A DNA stretch of 34,358 nucleotides. Source: Gemmatimonadota bacterium (lineage in GTDB: Bacteria; Latescibacterota; UBA2968; GCA-2709665). Location: the NCBI GenBank assembly GCA_002709665.1, contig PAQK01000046.1, forward strand, positions 135,015-169,372, given 5' to 3'. This document shows, piece by piece, positions 7,309 to 15,682 of the stretch; position 1 is the first letter of the stretch, and each line of letters starts with the position of its first letter. The notes under the pieces are model-generated. The model was not told the origin of the DNA. It made no database searches and was given only the letters and a program-made list of their open reading frames with translations. The position numbers and the translations under genes were made by a program.

Positions 7309-8769
7309 GTGGACCCTACCGGCACCACATCGATAAGGGAGCCGTTGCAGAAGCTCCTTTCCCATGTCCCACAGGCAAACCACCCTTCACTGGGCCACGC
7401 ATACCATCTGGCTAGCGCAAGCCATGAGGGACAAAGCCGAGACGCCGGTCAACCCTTCATTACGCATCCCATTGCAGTAACGCTCATCCTGGCTTCGGAA
7501 TTGGGCTTTTCCCGGGACGCCGAGATGATGACGGCTGCCTTGCTTCATGATGCTGTGGAAGATTCTGCCCTCACCCTGGAAGATGTGCTGCCTACATTCG
7601 GACCTGTTGTGACCGGCCTTGTCCAGGGCGTAACCAAGGTAGACGGTTCGAGTACCCGACGATCTGCCCGGCGGAGTGCTACGCTACAACGACTCTTCAC
7701 CGCCGCACATGACGACCCGAGGGTGCTCATCCTGAAGCTGGCTGACAGGATGCACAATATGCGAAGCCTCGAAGGCATAAGTGATGAGAACAGACGCCAT
7801 CGCATAGCTCAGGAAACCATCGACGTATACGCACCGTTGTCGCACCTCCTTGGTATGGATCGTATCAAGAGGGAACTGGAGGACCGTAGCTTTGGTTGCC
7901 TGGATCCCAAGTCACACCGCCAGCTCCAGCGTTTATTGGATGAGGGACCGCCTAACCACTATTGGGAGTTCCAGGATAGTGTGTCTAGAGCAATGGTTGA
8001 GGAGGGCATCCGGGCACGATTACGACTGCACACCAAGAGCCTCAGGAGCATCTACAGGAAGTCTCCCAAAGGAAGAGTTTCACACATCAACCTAGCTAAT
8101 ATTCACGACAGATACGTGGTCCAGGTGGTGGTCTCCAACAAAGATTCATGCTACCGATCTCTGGGAGTGATCCACGGCAAATTCCCACCCCTTATGGAGG
8201 GACTGAAGGATTTCATTGCCCTCCCCAAACGGAACGGTTACCAAGCCCTGCATACTACCGTGATCGACAAGGGAATGCGTTTTGAGGTGCACATCCAGAC
8301 GCCTTCGATGCATCGAATGGGGGAGCTGGGCGTTGCCACTCTCAGAGGTGACGCATTGCAGGAAGAACGCCGAATGCGCTGGCTGCAGGAACTCTCCGAA
8401 TGGCATGAGCATGCTGGCCCCTCCGATCGTTTCCTCAATGAGGTGAAACGCATTCTGTTCGTGCAGGAGATGGCTGCTTTCACTCCCAAGGGTCACCCCA
8501 TTGTTCTGCCCGAAGAGGCTACGCTCGTAGATTTCGCGTTTGCCGTACATACGGACCTGGGTCTACAGTGTACAGGAGGGCAAATCAACGGCTCTCCCGC
8601 CTCTCTTTTCTCGGTTCTGAATTGGGGAGATACTGTGGAGGTAGAGACATCTCCTGACCAGCATCCAAAGCGCAACTGGCTGCGCTACGTCAAAACGTAC
8701 CGTGCTCGAAGGCTGATTCGCCGTTACTTCGCACGTTCATCACAATCAGATGGCCTGATGTTCGACTGA
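7309..8769 (+). CDS. RelA/SpoT-family (p)ppGpp synthetase/hydrolase, short form without ACT domain
   Basis: A 486-residue cytoplasmic protein of the RSH stringent-response family. An HD hydrolase domain comes first (THPIAV, ALLHDAVED, KLADRMHNMRSLE), with the metal-binding His and HD residues intact. The synthetase domain follows (KSLRSIYRK, DRYVVQVVV, DFIALPKRNGYQALHT, FEVHIQT), with the expected Lys, Asp and Glu. A TGS domain ends it (FTPKGHPIVLPEEATLVDFAFAVHTDLG). Long RSH enzymes are about 700-750 residues; this one stops after TGS and a short basic tail, so the C-terminal zinc-finger and ACT regulatory regions are missing. The sequence is also divergent (MHRMGELGVA for the usual MHRxAExGxA). 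The start is GTG 7309 with GGAAG upstream. Both activities are plausible, but which dominates cannot be judged. Confidence 0.88.
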   Translation: MDPTGTTSIREPLQKLLSHVPQANHPSLGHAYHLASASHEGQSRDAGQPFITHPIAVTLILASELGFSRDAEMMTAALLHDAVEDSALTLEDVLPTFGPVVTGLVQGVTKVDGSSTRRSARRSATLQRLFTAAHDDPRVLILKLADRMHNMRSLEGISDENRRHRIAQETIDVYAPLSHLLGMDRIKRELEDRSFGCLDPKSHRQLQRLLDEGPPNHYWEFQDSVSRAMVEEGIRARLRLHTKSLRSIYRKSPKGRVSHINLANIHDRYVVQVVVSNKDSCYRSLGVIHGKFPPLMEGLKDFIALPKRNGYQALHTTVIDKGMRFEVHIQTPSMHRMGELGVATLRGDALQEERRMRWLQELSEWHEHAGPSDRFLNEVKRILFVQEMAAFTPKGHPIVLPEEATLVDFAFAVHTDLGLQCTGGQINGSPASLFSVLNWGDTVEVETSPDQHPKRNWLRYVKTYRARRLIRRYFARSSQSDGLMFD

Positions 8770-8811
8770 CCTTCCCGGGTTGACCCCAGGCGATACCTTA
8801 AAAGGCATTTC

Positions 8812-9153
8812 ATGAGAATCCAACTGTTCCTTTGTTCCCTTTTTTCTTTTGTACTTTCTTGTTCTGCAGAAAGCAGTCGTTTGGGAAACGAGGTCTCCAA
8901 TCAGTTACAGAAGGTCTCGGATGCAAGGGAGATGCTGAAACTGGAAACGGCCCGGCTTGTGGAATTGCGTGACAGTTTGCAGATCAACATCCGCAAGAAT
9001 CAGGACCTGGGTATGAGGTCTACCCTTGCGAAATCCACCGAAACATCTCGCCTTGAAATGCAAAGGACGGTTATTGCCGCCGCAGAGAAAAACCTCAAAC
9101 TCCAGGAGGAATATCTCGCCTTGCTTAAGAGGCAAATTCAGAACACGAAGTAG
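8812..9153 (+). CDS. Small putative coiled-coil lipoprotein
   Basis: A 113-residue protein with no family I recognise. Residues 1-17 form a short hydrophobic signal ending in a lipobox-like VLSC, so Cys17 could be lipidated and the protein exported. The rest is highly charged and helical, with heptad-like spacing of Leu, Met and Ile (EVSNQLQKVSDAREMLKLE and onward to LKLQEEYLALLKRQI), predicting one or two coiled coils. AAGG lies 6 bp before ATG 8812. It follows the relA-like gene by 42 bp in the same direction and may be cotranscribed. The lipobox is not ideal, so plain secretion or membrane anchoring is an alternative. Confidence 0.65.
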   Translation: MRIQLFLCSLFSFVLSCSAESSRLGNEVSNQLQKVSDAREMLKLETARLVELRDSLQINIRKNQDLGMRSTLAKSTETSRLEMQRTVIAAAEKNLKLQEEYLALLKRQIQNTK

Positions 9154-9285
9154 CTGTACATCCGCAACATAACTCCCACCTGCTTGGTCGTATGGTTCGT
9201 GCTATCTTCCGCCCCGCATCCTCGGACCAAAGTGGACCACCGCCGGAGCAATTCCCTATGAAAATCCTGAATAAATAAATCACCG

Positions 9286-11497
9286 TTGCCAACAAGTTCG
9301 TATTCTATTCATGCAAACTTCGTTGAGAAGATCTATGGCTTTATTCTCGGCAGAGACGGATCAAACATTCCCGAGGAGCATTATGTAGGCCGCCTCAGAG
9401 AAACGGTCCCCCGCAGGAAAGATCGGAGCAAGATCCCAACCAGACCGTTGGGTGCGCCGGAATTTCAAAAGCAGGGCGCCCCCCTTCAACCCGATATTTC
9501 GAACAGGGAGCGCTTGAGTGGCAGTCCGAAAATTGGTGAGATAGTGCTATGTCTGTTCAGAAAACATTTTCTGGTGGGGTGTCTTGTTGAGACCAGGCGC
9601 AACGGCAGGCTTGTCCTTGTAACGAAGGATCAGAGAAACATCGTTGTGCGCAGGAATACCATCGTCTACCTCACAGGTGTGTCAGTGGGCAATGACCGCG
9701 GAGTACTTCACACCTACGCCTCTTCGGTAAGGGGGGTGGCTGAGCACATCGACCTTGTGGAAATCTGGCAGTTGTTCAGGCGGGAGAATAAGGCGCTGAC
9801 CATCTCGGACCTTGCCGCCACCCTGTATTGGGAAGGCGAGGTCCATCCGTCAAGGTGGATCGCCCTTTACATCCACCTGGAGAGTATTTGCCCTTATTTT
9901 GAATCCCGGGATCGCAGAATCTACAAGACCCTGATGAAGGGGAGACCAATCTTCGCGGAGGTGGATCGCTTGGCAGTAGTCGCAAAACAAGGAATTGCTT
10001 GAATTCCTTTTTTGGTTGGGAAACGGAGATGCGTACGCCCCCGAGACCCTGACCGAAAAGCAGCAACTTTGGCTGGGACAAATTCGAGACTATGCGCTCT
10101 GTGGTTCCGAGGCCCAAACAGGCAAAGAACGCCCTCGCCTCGCTCCAGGCAAAACGGAGCGATCTCCAGCGCTTCGTTTTCGACATCCTGGTTCAAAAGG
10201 TAATCTGGCAAGAAGACGAAAACCTTGACTTGACCAGGGCAAACTATCCAATGCCGTTCACAGATAGTGCACTGCGTGCAGCGAAGCGCATTGACCACGA
10301 AACCGTGTGAAGGTCGGATCAAGATCTCGGTACCGTAGAGGGGCCCTGGTTTTCAGTAATCGCCCCAACTCTACGGAACATCTCGCGGTCTCGATCAGGA
10401 AGAAGCGTCTTGGAGGTTTCGAGCTTGTCGTTCACGTCCTGGATGTATCCGCATATTCACCCGTAGATTCACCTCTTGATTCCGAGGCATCCGATAGAAT
10501 GGGAAGGCTCAATCTTCCCGACCACGCTCGACCCCTCTATCCCATTCCGCCAGACCTGTTGGCCTTCAGACCAGGAGAAAAGCGGCCATCCTTAACTCTG
10601 ACCTGGAAACTGGACAAAAACATGGTACCCGGATCATTCAGAATTCGATCCACAACATTTCGAGTCGAATGTGTTATCGACCCCACTGAGATCGAGGACA
10701 TCCTGAATGGCCATAGCCACACGCACTCTGTTGCTGTGTTGCGCTTGAATCAACTCGTCAACCTCCTCGCGGCACGCCGTAGAAACAATGGTGGATCCTT
10801 GTTTCCATTGGGCGGCACCATACGCGTCTTGGAATCTGACGGGAAGCTGGAAACCGTCAAATCCGATTCTGAAGCCTCACGTGCTATACGGGAAATCGAA
10901 CTGTTCGCGCCATCCGAAATTGGAAAATGGTGCGAAGTGTTGAAGTTCCCGCGATCTATGTGGCACAAGATCCCCCTGAACACAATGGAACGGCTGTTGG
11001 CAATCTCAAATTCTGTCGTGCGTACCCACGAGATGGAACGGCAAACGCCAACATCCACACTGGTATCAGAACCCGCAGCCATGACACCCTTTGGGACAGG
11101 CAGCCCTTGCTCCTTCTTAAACGCTGTTTCAAGATACCCGGATCTGGTTGTCTAGCGACAAATCGAGTACTATCTGTAGCACGGTCAACCATTGTATGAT
11201 GAGGAAGCCCTCAAGTACGTTCGGTTCAGCGGAACCGAGGAACTTGCCCAGCTCACCTCGCTTCGGAATAGCGGAGAGCGTCGGGCAATTCTCAAGCTTT
11301 TTTCTTGCCGCAAGAACAGGTCTTACAGCGCCGTGGTGTTGCACAATTCCAGAAGGGATACATTGGTTCAACTCCTCGATTTTCCGCTGAAGACCATCGT
11401 CCACCCTATACGTAGACCCGAAATTGGAGAGCCAGTCGAACTCCGCCTATCCCAGGTCGATCTCTGGAAAAAAAACGCACACTTTCTCGTAAAGTAA
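9286..11497 (+). pseudogene. Decayed RNase II/RNB-family exoribonuclease
   Basis: Joining frames recovers an RNase II-type protein: an N-terminal small barrel (IGEIVLCLF to IVYLTGV), a winged-helix part (HIDLVEIWQLFRRENKALT to YIHLESICPYFES), a linker (LTEKQQLWLGQIRDYAL), then the RNB domain (VVHVLDVSAYSPVDSPLD, EVPAIYVAQDPPE, SRYPDLVV) and a C-terminal barrel ending at TAA 11497. The frame changes near 9991, 10110, 10310, 10930 and 11000-11100, and TAG codons interrupt it at 11153-11155 and 11177-11179. The catalytic Asp cluster is destroyed: the segment equivalent to DDPNSTEDLDDA reads NRPNSTEHLA, with two acidic residues deleted. The TTG start at 9286 is uncertain. The number of lesions and the active-site loss rule out a single sequencing error. 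Confidence 0.87.
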
Positions 11498-11520
11498 TCA
11501 GAGAATAAGACTACGTTTTG

Positions 11521-11559
11521 ATCAAACAAGGGCGGGGCATAGACCCGCCCTTGTTTGAT
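11521..11559 (+). terminator. Strong hairpin terminator after the RNB pseudogene
   Basis: A perfect 16-bp inverted repeat (11521-11536 and 11544-11559) with a GC core (GGGCGGG/CCCGCCC) and a 7-nt loop lies 23 bp past the pseudogene stop. The 3' arm and following bases are T-rich (TTGTTTGATTATGTTT). It separates the housekeeping block from the carbohydrate cluster. Confidence 0.7.
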
Positions 11560-11564
11560 TATGT

Positions 11565-11593
11565 TTGACAACATGCCTGCGCCACCTTACCCT
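11565..11593 (+). promoter_or_regulatory. Candidate promoter of the carbohydrate cluster
   Basis: TTGACA (11565-11570) is a perfect -35, with TACCCT 17 bp later (11588-11593) as a weak -10. It lies directly after the terminator hairpin and about 90 bp upstream of the LamG/propeller gene. Confidence 0.33.
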
Positions 11594-11682
11594 TCCCATC
11601 GGCTTGAAATCACGTGGTGCTTCATAGGATGGCCACTACCTCAACCGGCACGCGCAACTTGGTCAAGACACTGGAGAACGAC

Positions 11683-13257
11683 ATGGGTAAAGAAGATCTG
11701 GTAGGTTTCTGGAAGCTTGCCGGCGATTGCAGTGATTATTCAGGAAGTGGACTTCACGGGATCAACAAAGGGGCGGTGCTGGATAAGGACGGCGCTCTTT
11801 TTGATGGTCGAGAAGCCTTAATCGAGGTGCCGCACAGTTCCCCCCTGGATTTCGGATCGGAGGACTTTACCATATCCATTTCCGTCCACACGGAGAAGAT
11901 TCTCGACGACCTGCCAGGCGATATCCTGTGTAAATACGACACCAATACACGCAACGGCATCAACTTCAGCCTGTTGACCAACTCGGGCGTAACGGCAGCA
12001 CAGGCCAACTACAGGCATCTTCACTTCGGAATGGATGCTGGTATCGACTCTGGCTGGATCGATTGTGGACGCCCAGGAAACAACCTGCGCGTCTATTCAC
12101 TGTGTGTTTTCGAAGGGGACCTGTACGCCGGAACCTTTGAAACGGGCGCCAACGAAATGGGGCATGTCTACCGGTACTCAGGCGGAACAGAGTGGGTAGA
12201 CTGCGGCAGCCCGGACAAATGCAATACAATAGCGTCACTATGTGTATTCGAGGGTGCTCTCTATGCGGGCTCTTCAAGATACAAAGCCGGTGGCTCCGCG
12301 CTCCCCGACTCCGAGAACCTGGCTCCCGGCGGCAATATGTATCGCTACGAAGGTGGCAGAAAATGGGCTGCGATCGGAAATCTTCAGGGTGCAGATTCCT
12401 GCGCGGGTATGGCAGTCTACAATGGCAATCTCTACGCGATACCACTCTACAGCCAGGGCATCTTCAGATATGACGGTGACAGTACCTGGACTTCCGTCGG
12501 TACGCCTGGACGAAGACTCATGTCCCTGGCAGTCTTCAATGGATCGCTCTACGGCGCAGGGAACGAGGGTGAGAAACTGGGAGGTGTCTTCCGTGACGAG
12601 GGCGGAGCAGAGTGGTCCTATGCAGGCGGTCAGGAAAATGTCACTCAGGTCTATTCTTTCGCCTCCCATTATGGGAAGCTCTATGTGGGTACCTGGCCCG
12701 AGGGTAAAGTATTCAGGGATGATGGTGAAGACCCGTGGACTTGCGTGGGCCGGCTGGGCCAGGAGAAGGAAGTGATGGCAATGTCGGTCTATAATGGGAA
12801 ACTGTATGCGGGCACACTTCCACTGGGTGAGGTCTACCGTTATGATGGCGGCACCGGGTGGACAAATACCGGACAACTCGACAAGTCCGTAGATGTGAAA
12901 TACCGTAGAGTCTGGTCTATGGCTACTTTCCAGGGCAAGCTCTTCGCAGGGACACTTCCTTCCGGACACGTGTACGGTATGGAAACCGGCACGAACGTCA
13001 CCCTTGATTCCGAGCTTTCTCCAGGATGGCACAACTTGGGTGTCGTAAGGTCGGGTAACCAGCTTACGCTTTATGTGGACGGCATGCAGGTCTCCAGGTC
13101 CGACTCGTTCAACAGTCATCAGGTCGAAATATCGAACACCTCCCCTTTAAGGATCGGGTCTGGCACTATTGACGGGTTCAAGGGTCGGATACGTGACCTG
13201 CGCATTCACCGCCGTGCGCTTACAGGAGAGGAAATTGCTGATCTTCATAGTGAGTAA
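11683..13257 (+). CDS. LamG-like jelly-roll protein with an inserted seven-repeat beta-propeller
   Basis: A 524-residue protein. Residues 1-125 are the first half of a LamG/concanavalin-like jelly roll (LVGFWKLAGDCSDYSGSGLHG, ALIEVPHSSPLDFGSEDFTISI), and residues 440-524 the second half (GWHNLGVVRSGNQLTLYVDG, LRIGSGTIDGFKGRIRDLRIHRRALTGEEI). Between them are seven repeats of about 40 residues with the consensus SLxVFxGxLYAG, then VYRYxGGxxWxxxG, as expected for a propeller. The two halves match the usual start and end of one LamG domain, so the propeller appears inserted in a loop of it. Such folds bind carbohydrate or protein; no catalytic residues are evident. I start at ATG 11683 (GGAG 6 bp upstream); a GTG at 11614 is open but adds an atypical leader. 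No signal peptide is seen. The MFS gene begins 53 bp later. Confidence 0.82.
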   Translation: MGKEDLVGFWKLAGDCSDYSGSGLHGINKGAVLDKDGALFDGREALIEVPHSSPLDFGSEDFTISISVHTEKILDDLPGDILCKYDTNTRNGINFSLLTNSGVTAAQANYRHLHFGMDAGIDSGWIDCGRPGNNLRVYSLCVFEGDLYAGTFETGANEMGHVYRYSGGTEWVDCGSPDKCNTIASLCVFEGALYAGSSRYKAGGSALPDSENLAPGGNMYRYEGGRKWAAIGNLQGADSCAGMAVYNGNLYAIPLYSQGIFRYDGDSTWTSVGTPGRRLMSLAVFNGSLYGAGNEGEKLGGVFRDEGGAEWSYAGGQENVTQVYSFASHYGKLYVGTWPEGKVFRDDGEDPWTCVGRLGQEKEVMAMSVYNGKLYAGTLPLGEVYRYDGGTGWTNTGQLDKSVDVKYRRVWSMATFQGKLFAGTLPSGHVYGMETGTNVTLDSELSPGWHNLGVVRSGNQLTLYVDGMQVSRSDSFNSHQVEISNTSPLRIGSGTIDGFKGRIRDLRIHRRALTGEEIADLHSE

Positions 13258-13310
13258 GTACCAGCAGGGAAAAGAGTTAACAATTGGCCGGACAAGATCA
13301 ATGAGCACAC

Positions 13311-14564
13311 ATGTCCGACAGACATGACCCCTATGCAGTATTCAAGATCGAAAACTACAGGAATTATGTTTTTGGCTGGTTCTGCACTCTGGTTGGAACC
13401 CGAATTCAGGGCGTGGCGATAGGATGGGAGATCTACCAGAGGACAGGTGAGGCCCTCGCACTTGGTATGGTCGGTTTGGTCCAGGCCATCCCTACAATAC
13501 TCCTCGCATTACCTGCTGGCCACCTAGCAGATGCCTTCAACCGGCGCCGCGTGGTGACGCTCAGCCTTTTCGGTATGACCCTCACTTCCATCGGACTGGC
13601 TATCCTCTCCTTCTCGGGTGGTGCCGTCTCCGTTATGTACGCCCTCCTTTTCCTCGACTCCTCGGCGGCCATGCTCGGCAGGCCAGCACGTACCGCACTC
13701 TTGCCCCAGATTGTTCCCCGAGAGGTATTCCCAAACGCGGTCACATGGAACACGAGTATGATGCAGATGGCCTGGGTAATCGGCCCTGCAATCGGGGGCT
13801 TCATTATTGCTTTCTCCGTCCCTGCAGCATACATAGTGTGTGCCACAGGTTCTCTGCTGTTCATCACCCTGCTGACACGTGTTCAGATCGTTGCACCTTC
13901 AGACAACGCAGAGAAGGCGTCGCTCGAAGTACTTCTGGGTGGACTCAAATTCCTTTGGAAAACCAGGCTTGTTCTAAGTCTGATGTCCCTGGATATGTTT
14001 GCCGTCCTGCTTGGTGGCGCAGTCTATTTGCTCCCGATTTTTGCTGAGGAGATCCTCAACATCGGTCCTACCGGATTCGGATACTTGAACGCCGCCCCTG
14101 CAGCGGGCGCATTCTGCATGGCTATTCTAATGGCCCACCTGCCGCCGATGAAGCGCGCCGGCCGTAATCTTCTGCTGGCAATCGCCGGTTTTGGTGCGGC
14201 AACCATTGTGTTCGGCTTGTCTCAGAACTTCTGGCTTTCATTCGCAATGCTCTTCCTTACCGGCGCTTTCGACAATGTCAGCATGGTCGTGCGACACACC
14301 CTGGTTCAGCTTCTCACCCCTGATGAAATGAGGGGCCGAGTATCTGCAGTAAACTACGTATTTGTCAGTGCCTCCAACGACCTTGGTGGCCTCGAATCCG
14401 GTCTGGTGGCTCACGGATTTGGACCTGTCGTTTCTGTCGTCAGTGGCGGGCTGGGAACAATCGTTGTCGTAATCCTCACAGCCTTGGGAGTACCGAATCT
14501 GAGAAGTGTGGGATCTTTGAATCGAATCCAAACGGATCGTGTCCATGGAACGAAAAGTACCTAG
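13311..14564 (+). CDS. MFS transporter, MFS_3/EntS-like
   Basis: A 417-residue inner-membrane protein with about 12 hydrophobic helices in two groups of six. The family motif after TM2 is visible (GHLADAFNRRRVV), with a GPAIGGF motif in TM5 and the second-half repeat around LTPDEMRGRVSAVNYVF. MFS_3-type proteins are proton-driven exporters of siderophores, drugs or sugars; the substrate here is unknown. Its position between the LamG/propeller protein and the beta-helix and lyase genes suggests import or export of a sugar or oligosaccharide, which is inference from context only. ATG 13311 has a weak ribosome-binding site, so a slightly different start is possible. Confidence 0.88.
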   Translation: MSDRHDPYAVFKIENYRNYVFGWFCTLVGTRIQGVAIGWEIYQRTGEALALGMVGLVQAIPTILLALPAGHLADAFNRRRVVTLSLFGMTLTSIGLAILSFSGGAVSVMYALLFLDSSAAMLGRPARTALLPQIVPREVFPNAVTWNTSMMQMAWVIGPAIGGFIIAFSVPAAYIVCATGSLLFITLLTRVQIVAPSDNAEKASLEVLLGGLKFLWKTRLVLSLMSLDMFAVLLGGAVYLLPIFAEEILNIGPTGFGYLNAAPAAGAFCMAILMAHLPPMKRAGRNLLLAIAGFGAATIVFGLSQNFWLSFAMLFLTGAFDNVSMVVRHTLVQLLTPDEMRGRVSAVNYVFVSASNDLGGLESGLVAHGFGPVVSVVSGGLGTIVVVILTALGVPNLRSVGSLNRIQTDRVHGTKST

Positions 14565-14626
14565 TTGGAATGCTTTTTTGACAGGACCACCCGGTATCCA
14601 ATCAACCGATACTTTGAGGAAAATCT

Positions 14627-15682
14627 ATGATAGTTGCCACGAAGGATTCCTCCCAGCAATCAAGAGAACTTGCCGATTTCGTGTGTGACGGTCGTGGAGA
14701 CCAGGAAGAGATCCATAGAGCCATAGAAGCCCTCCCTGTAGCAGGTGGCACGATCAACTTAATGGAGGGCACATATGATATTAGAAAGGTGGAAGGGTCT
14801 CTTGGCGGAATCACCATCGAGCGTAGCGATGTAACCTTGGCGGGTCAGGGCAGTGCCACAAAACTGATCCTGGCGCCCGATCAAGACACGAATGTAATCA
14901 GAATAATTGGCAATGGCGTCGGAGACATCACCATCCGGGACCTCTGGGTTGATCAGAATCGGGATCAAAATCTCTACGATGGTGCAGAATACGTAAACGT
15001 ATCTCACGGCCGGTTCGAATATTGTGGTATCAAGGCATTTTGTGCCAGACCGGGAGACACCAATCCTGATGAATGCCACAACATTCGGATTGAGAACTGT
15101 ACCATTCTCAACGCGCGAAGGCTGGGCATCATGCTTCAGGGCCGTAATCTCCACGTAGTGAACAACCGACTGGGTAATGCCATGTCGGACTCCGTGGAGT
15201 TGCTTGGCGGACCCGGGTTTGTTACCGGGAACTACGTAGACATTACAGGACGCACGCACGTAGCAATCGGTTCGGACGCCGGCAACTCGATCATAATGGC
15301 CAACAATATTGTCCATATACGCGAAACCGGTGACCTGGACATTGCCTTCAGATCCTGGGCGAACTCGGAGAGACATGTTATTTCAAACAATGTATTGGCG
15401 GTAGATCCGGGGGGACAGCTGAGCCTTGCGATGGACGTCAGAGGCTTCGATACCTCGCTGACTGGGAATGTGATCAGCGGTCCGGAGGACGAGAAAAGAT
15501 TGCCGCTATGGATAACAGGGTCTGGGGCAACCATTACAGGCAATCATTTCAAGAATGTAAACATCATTGTGAATGACGAGACTGGAACCAACAGGCCCAT
15601 TCATCTTGGTGGCAATATGTTGGAAAATGCTATTGTCACACACAAGATGGGCAACATTGTAGCCGATGGCGGAGCAACCTGA
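14627..15682 (+). CDS. Right-handed parallel beta-helix protein (pectate-lyase-like fold)
   Basis: A 351-residue protein. The N-terminal cap (ADFVCDGRGDQEEIHRAIEALPVAGGTINLMEGTY) is the one found in pectate-lyase-superfamily/GH28-like helix proteins. It is followed by repeated short strands with Asn ladders (HNIRIENCTILN, NLHVVNNRLGN, FVTGNYVDITG, SIIMANNIVHI, HVISNNVLAVD, SLTGNVISG, TITGNHFKNV), giving about ten coils. Such proteins bind or cleave acidic polysaccharides; no catalytic set could be assigned with confidence. ATG 14627 has GAGGA 6 bp upstream, so the start is firm and no signal peptide precedes it. The 3' end overlaps the next gene by 17 bp, implying translational coupling with the lyase. 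Confidence 0.85.
   Translation: MIVATKDSSQQSRELADFVCDGRGDQEEIHRAIEALPVAGGTINLMEGTYDIRKVEGSLGGITIERSDVTLAGQGSATKLILAPDQDTNVIRIIGNGVGDITIRDLWVDQNRDQNLYDGAEYVNVSHGRFEYCGIKAFCARPGDTNPDECHNIRIENCTILNARRLGIMLQGRNLHVVNNRLGNAMSDSVELLGGPGFVTGNYVDITGRTHVAIGSDAGNSIIMANNIVHIRETGDLDIAFRSWANSERHVISNNVLAVDPGGQLSLAMDVRGFDTSLTGNVISGPEDEKRLPLWITGSGATITGNHFKNVNIIVNDETGTNRPIHLGGNMLENAIVTHKMGNIVADGGAT

Noticed and set aside
9286-11497. Programmed frameshifting in the RNase II-like gene
   Set aside because: There are too many shifts in both directions, plus stop codons and loss of the catalytic Asp residues.
11614-11682. Upstream GTG start for the LamG/propeller gene
   Set aside because: It has no ribosome-binding site, and the added 23 residues are not a signal peptide; ATG 11683 has GGAG at the right distance.
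12274-13119. Minus-strand open frame of 281 codons
   Set aside because: Antisense to the propeller repeats, whose regular composition keeps the opposite frame open.
14579-14620. TTGACA before the beta-helix gene as a promoter
   Set aside because: No acceptable -10 at 16-18 bp spacing was found.
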